From: Clostridiales bacterium
GTDB lineage: Bacteria; Bacillota; Clostridia; Peptostreptococcales; Acidaminobacteraceae
Length of the DNA: 64,000 bases
NCBI GenBank assembly: GCA_016342415.1
Contig: JAEIOD010000025.1
Span: 24,369-88,368 of the forward strand
Direction: 5' to 3'
Below are positions 63,903 to 64,000 of the stretch, one piece after another (position 1 is the stretch's first letter; each line of letters opens with the position of its first letter). The translations under genes and the position numbers were made by a program. Below the pieces are notes generated by a model. That model searched no databases and was not told the DNA's origin. It was given only the letters and a program-made list of their open reading frames with translations.

Positions 63903-64000
63903 CTACTACACTTCTTTTTATTTGTAAGCGTCAATCCTGATACACATGTAATCTCAGGTTTTTTTATTATAATATAAAACGACTGATTTCTTTTATAAGA

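Overview
The window is AT-rich, uses standard stop codons, and is densely packed with genes that mostly have strong AGGAGG-type ribosome binding sites and U-tract terminators. CIRCE and Fur operators, YesM/YesN-type two-component genes, SLH domains, an anaerobe-type rubredoxin and ferredoxin, and a Gram-positive-style type IV pilus cluster together suggest a motile, probably anaerobic, low-GC Firmicute of the class Clostridia. The genus cannot be fixed from sequence alone. No rRNA, tRNA or CRISPR was seen.

Layout. 1-16 kb is mostly housekeeping mixed with signalling genes: a truncated EAL phosphodiesterase, adenosine deaminase behind an adenine riboswitch, mutY, an EamA transporter, rubredoxin, a degenerate GGDEF protein, a cytoplasmic CZB chemoreceptor, a ferredoxin-like protein, sfsA, a GH20-type hexosaminidase, a flippase, an HD-GYP protein with a dead receiver domain, and a decayed response regulator. 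16.6-27.4 kb holds an FAD oxidoreductase with a hydrolase, a ThiS-like/TtcA-like pair, degV, a CIRCE-controlled hsp20 followed by a tiny membrane protein, a TetR/MMPL exporter pair, and a DUF1846 gene.

27.7-36.3 kb is a nine-gene type IV pilus operon running leftward (pilB, pilC, major pilin, three minor pilin-like proteins, pilM, pilN, pilO). Its PilO carries a C-terminal SLH wall-binding region, and one minor pilin carries an Ig-like and a cadherin-like domain. PilB has a MshEN-type c-di-GMP-binding N-terminus. iscS and mnmA follow. 38.9-50.4 kb is a sugar-sensing and uptake locus: two membrane-tethered sugar-binding proteins flank a YesM/YesN-type kinase and regulator, next to a ChvE-GguA-GguB transporter and a chemoreceptor.

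50.6-60.9 kb holds a TPR-GGEEF cyclase, a HAD phosphatase, a DUF4332-like/TspO-like pair, a Fur-controlled feoA-feoB locus with the small FeoB-associated protein, an acetyltransferase, a RidA protein and a VanR/VanS-like pair. 61-64 kb is an accessory, gene-poor segment with a duplicated 45-bp hairpin element, a DUF2971 gene, a phage-type HNH nuclease, two orphan genes and a phage-like gene remnant.

The genes most likely to work together are the c-di-GMP proteins (EAL, HD-GYP, GGEEF) with PilB; the sugar sensor, transporter and chemoreceptor; and the Fe(II) uptake genes under Fur.
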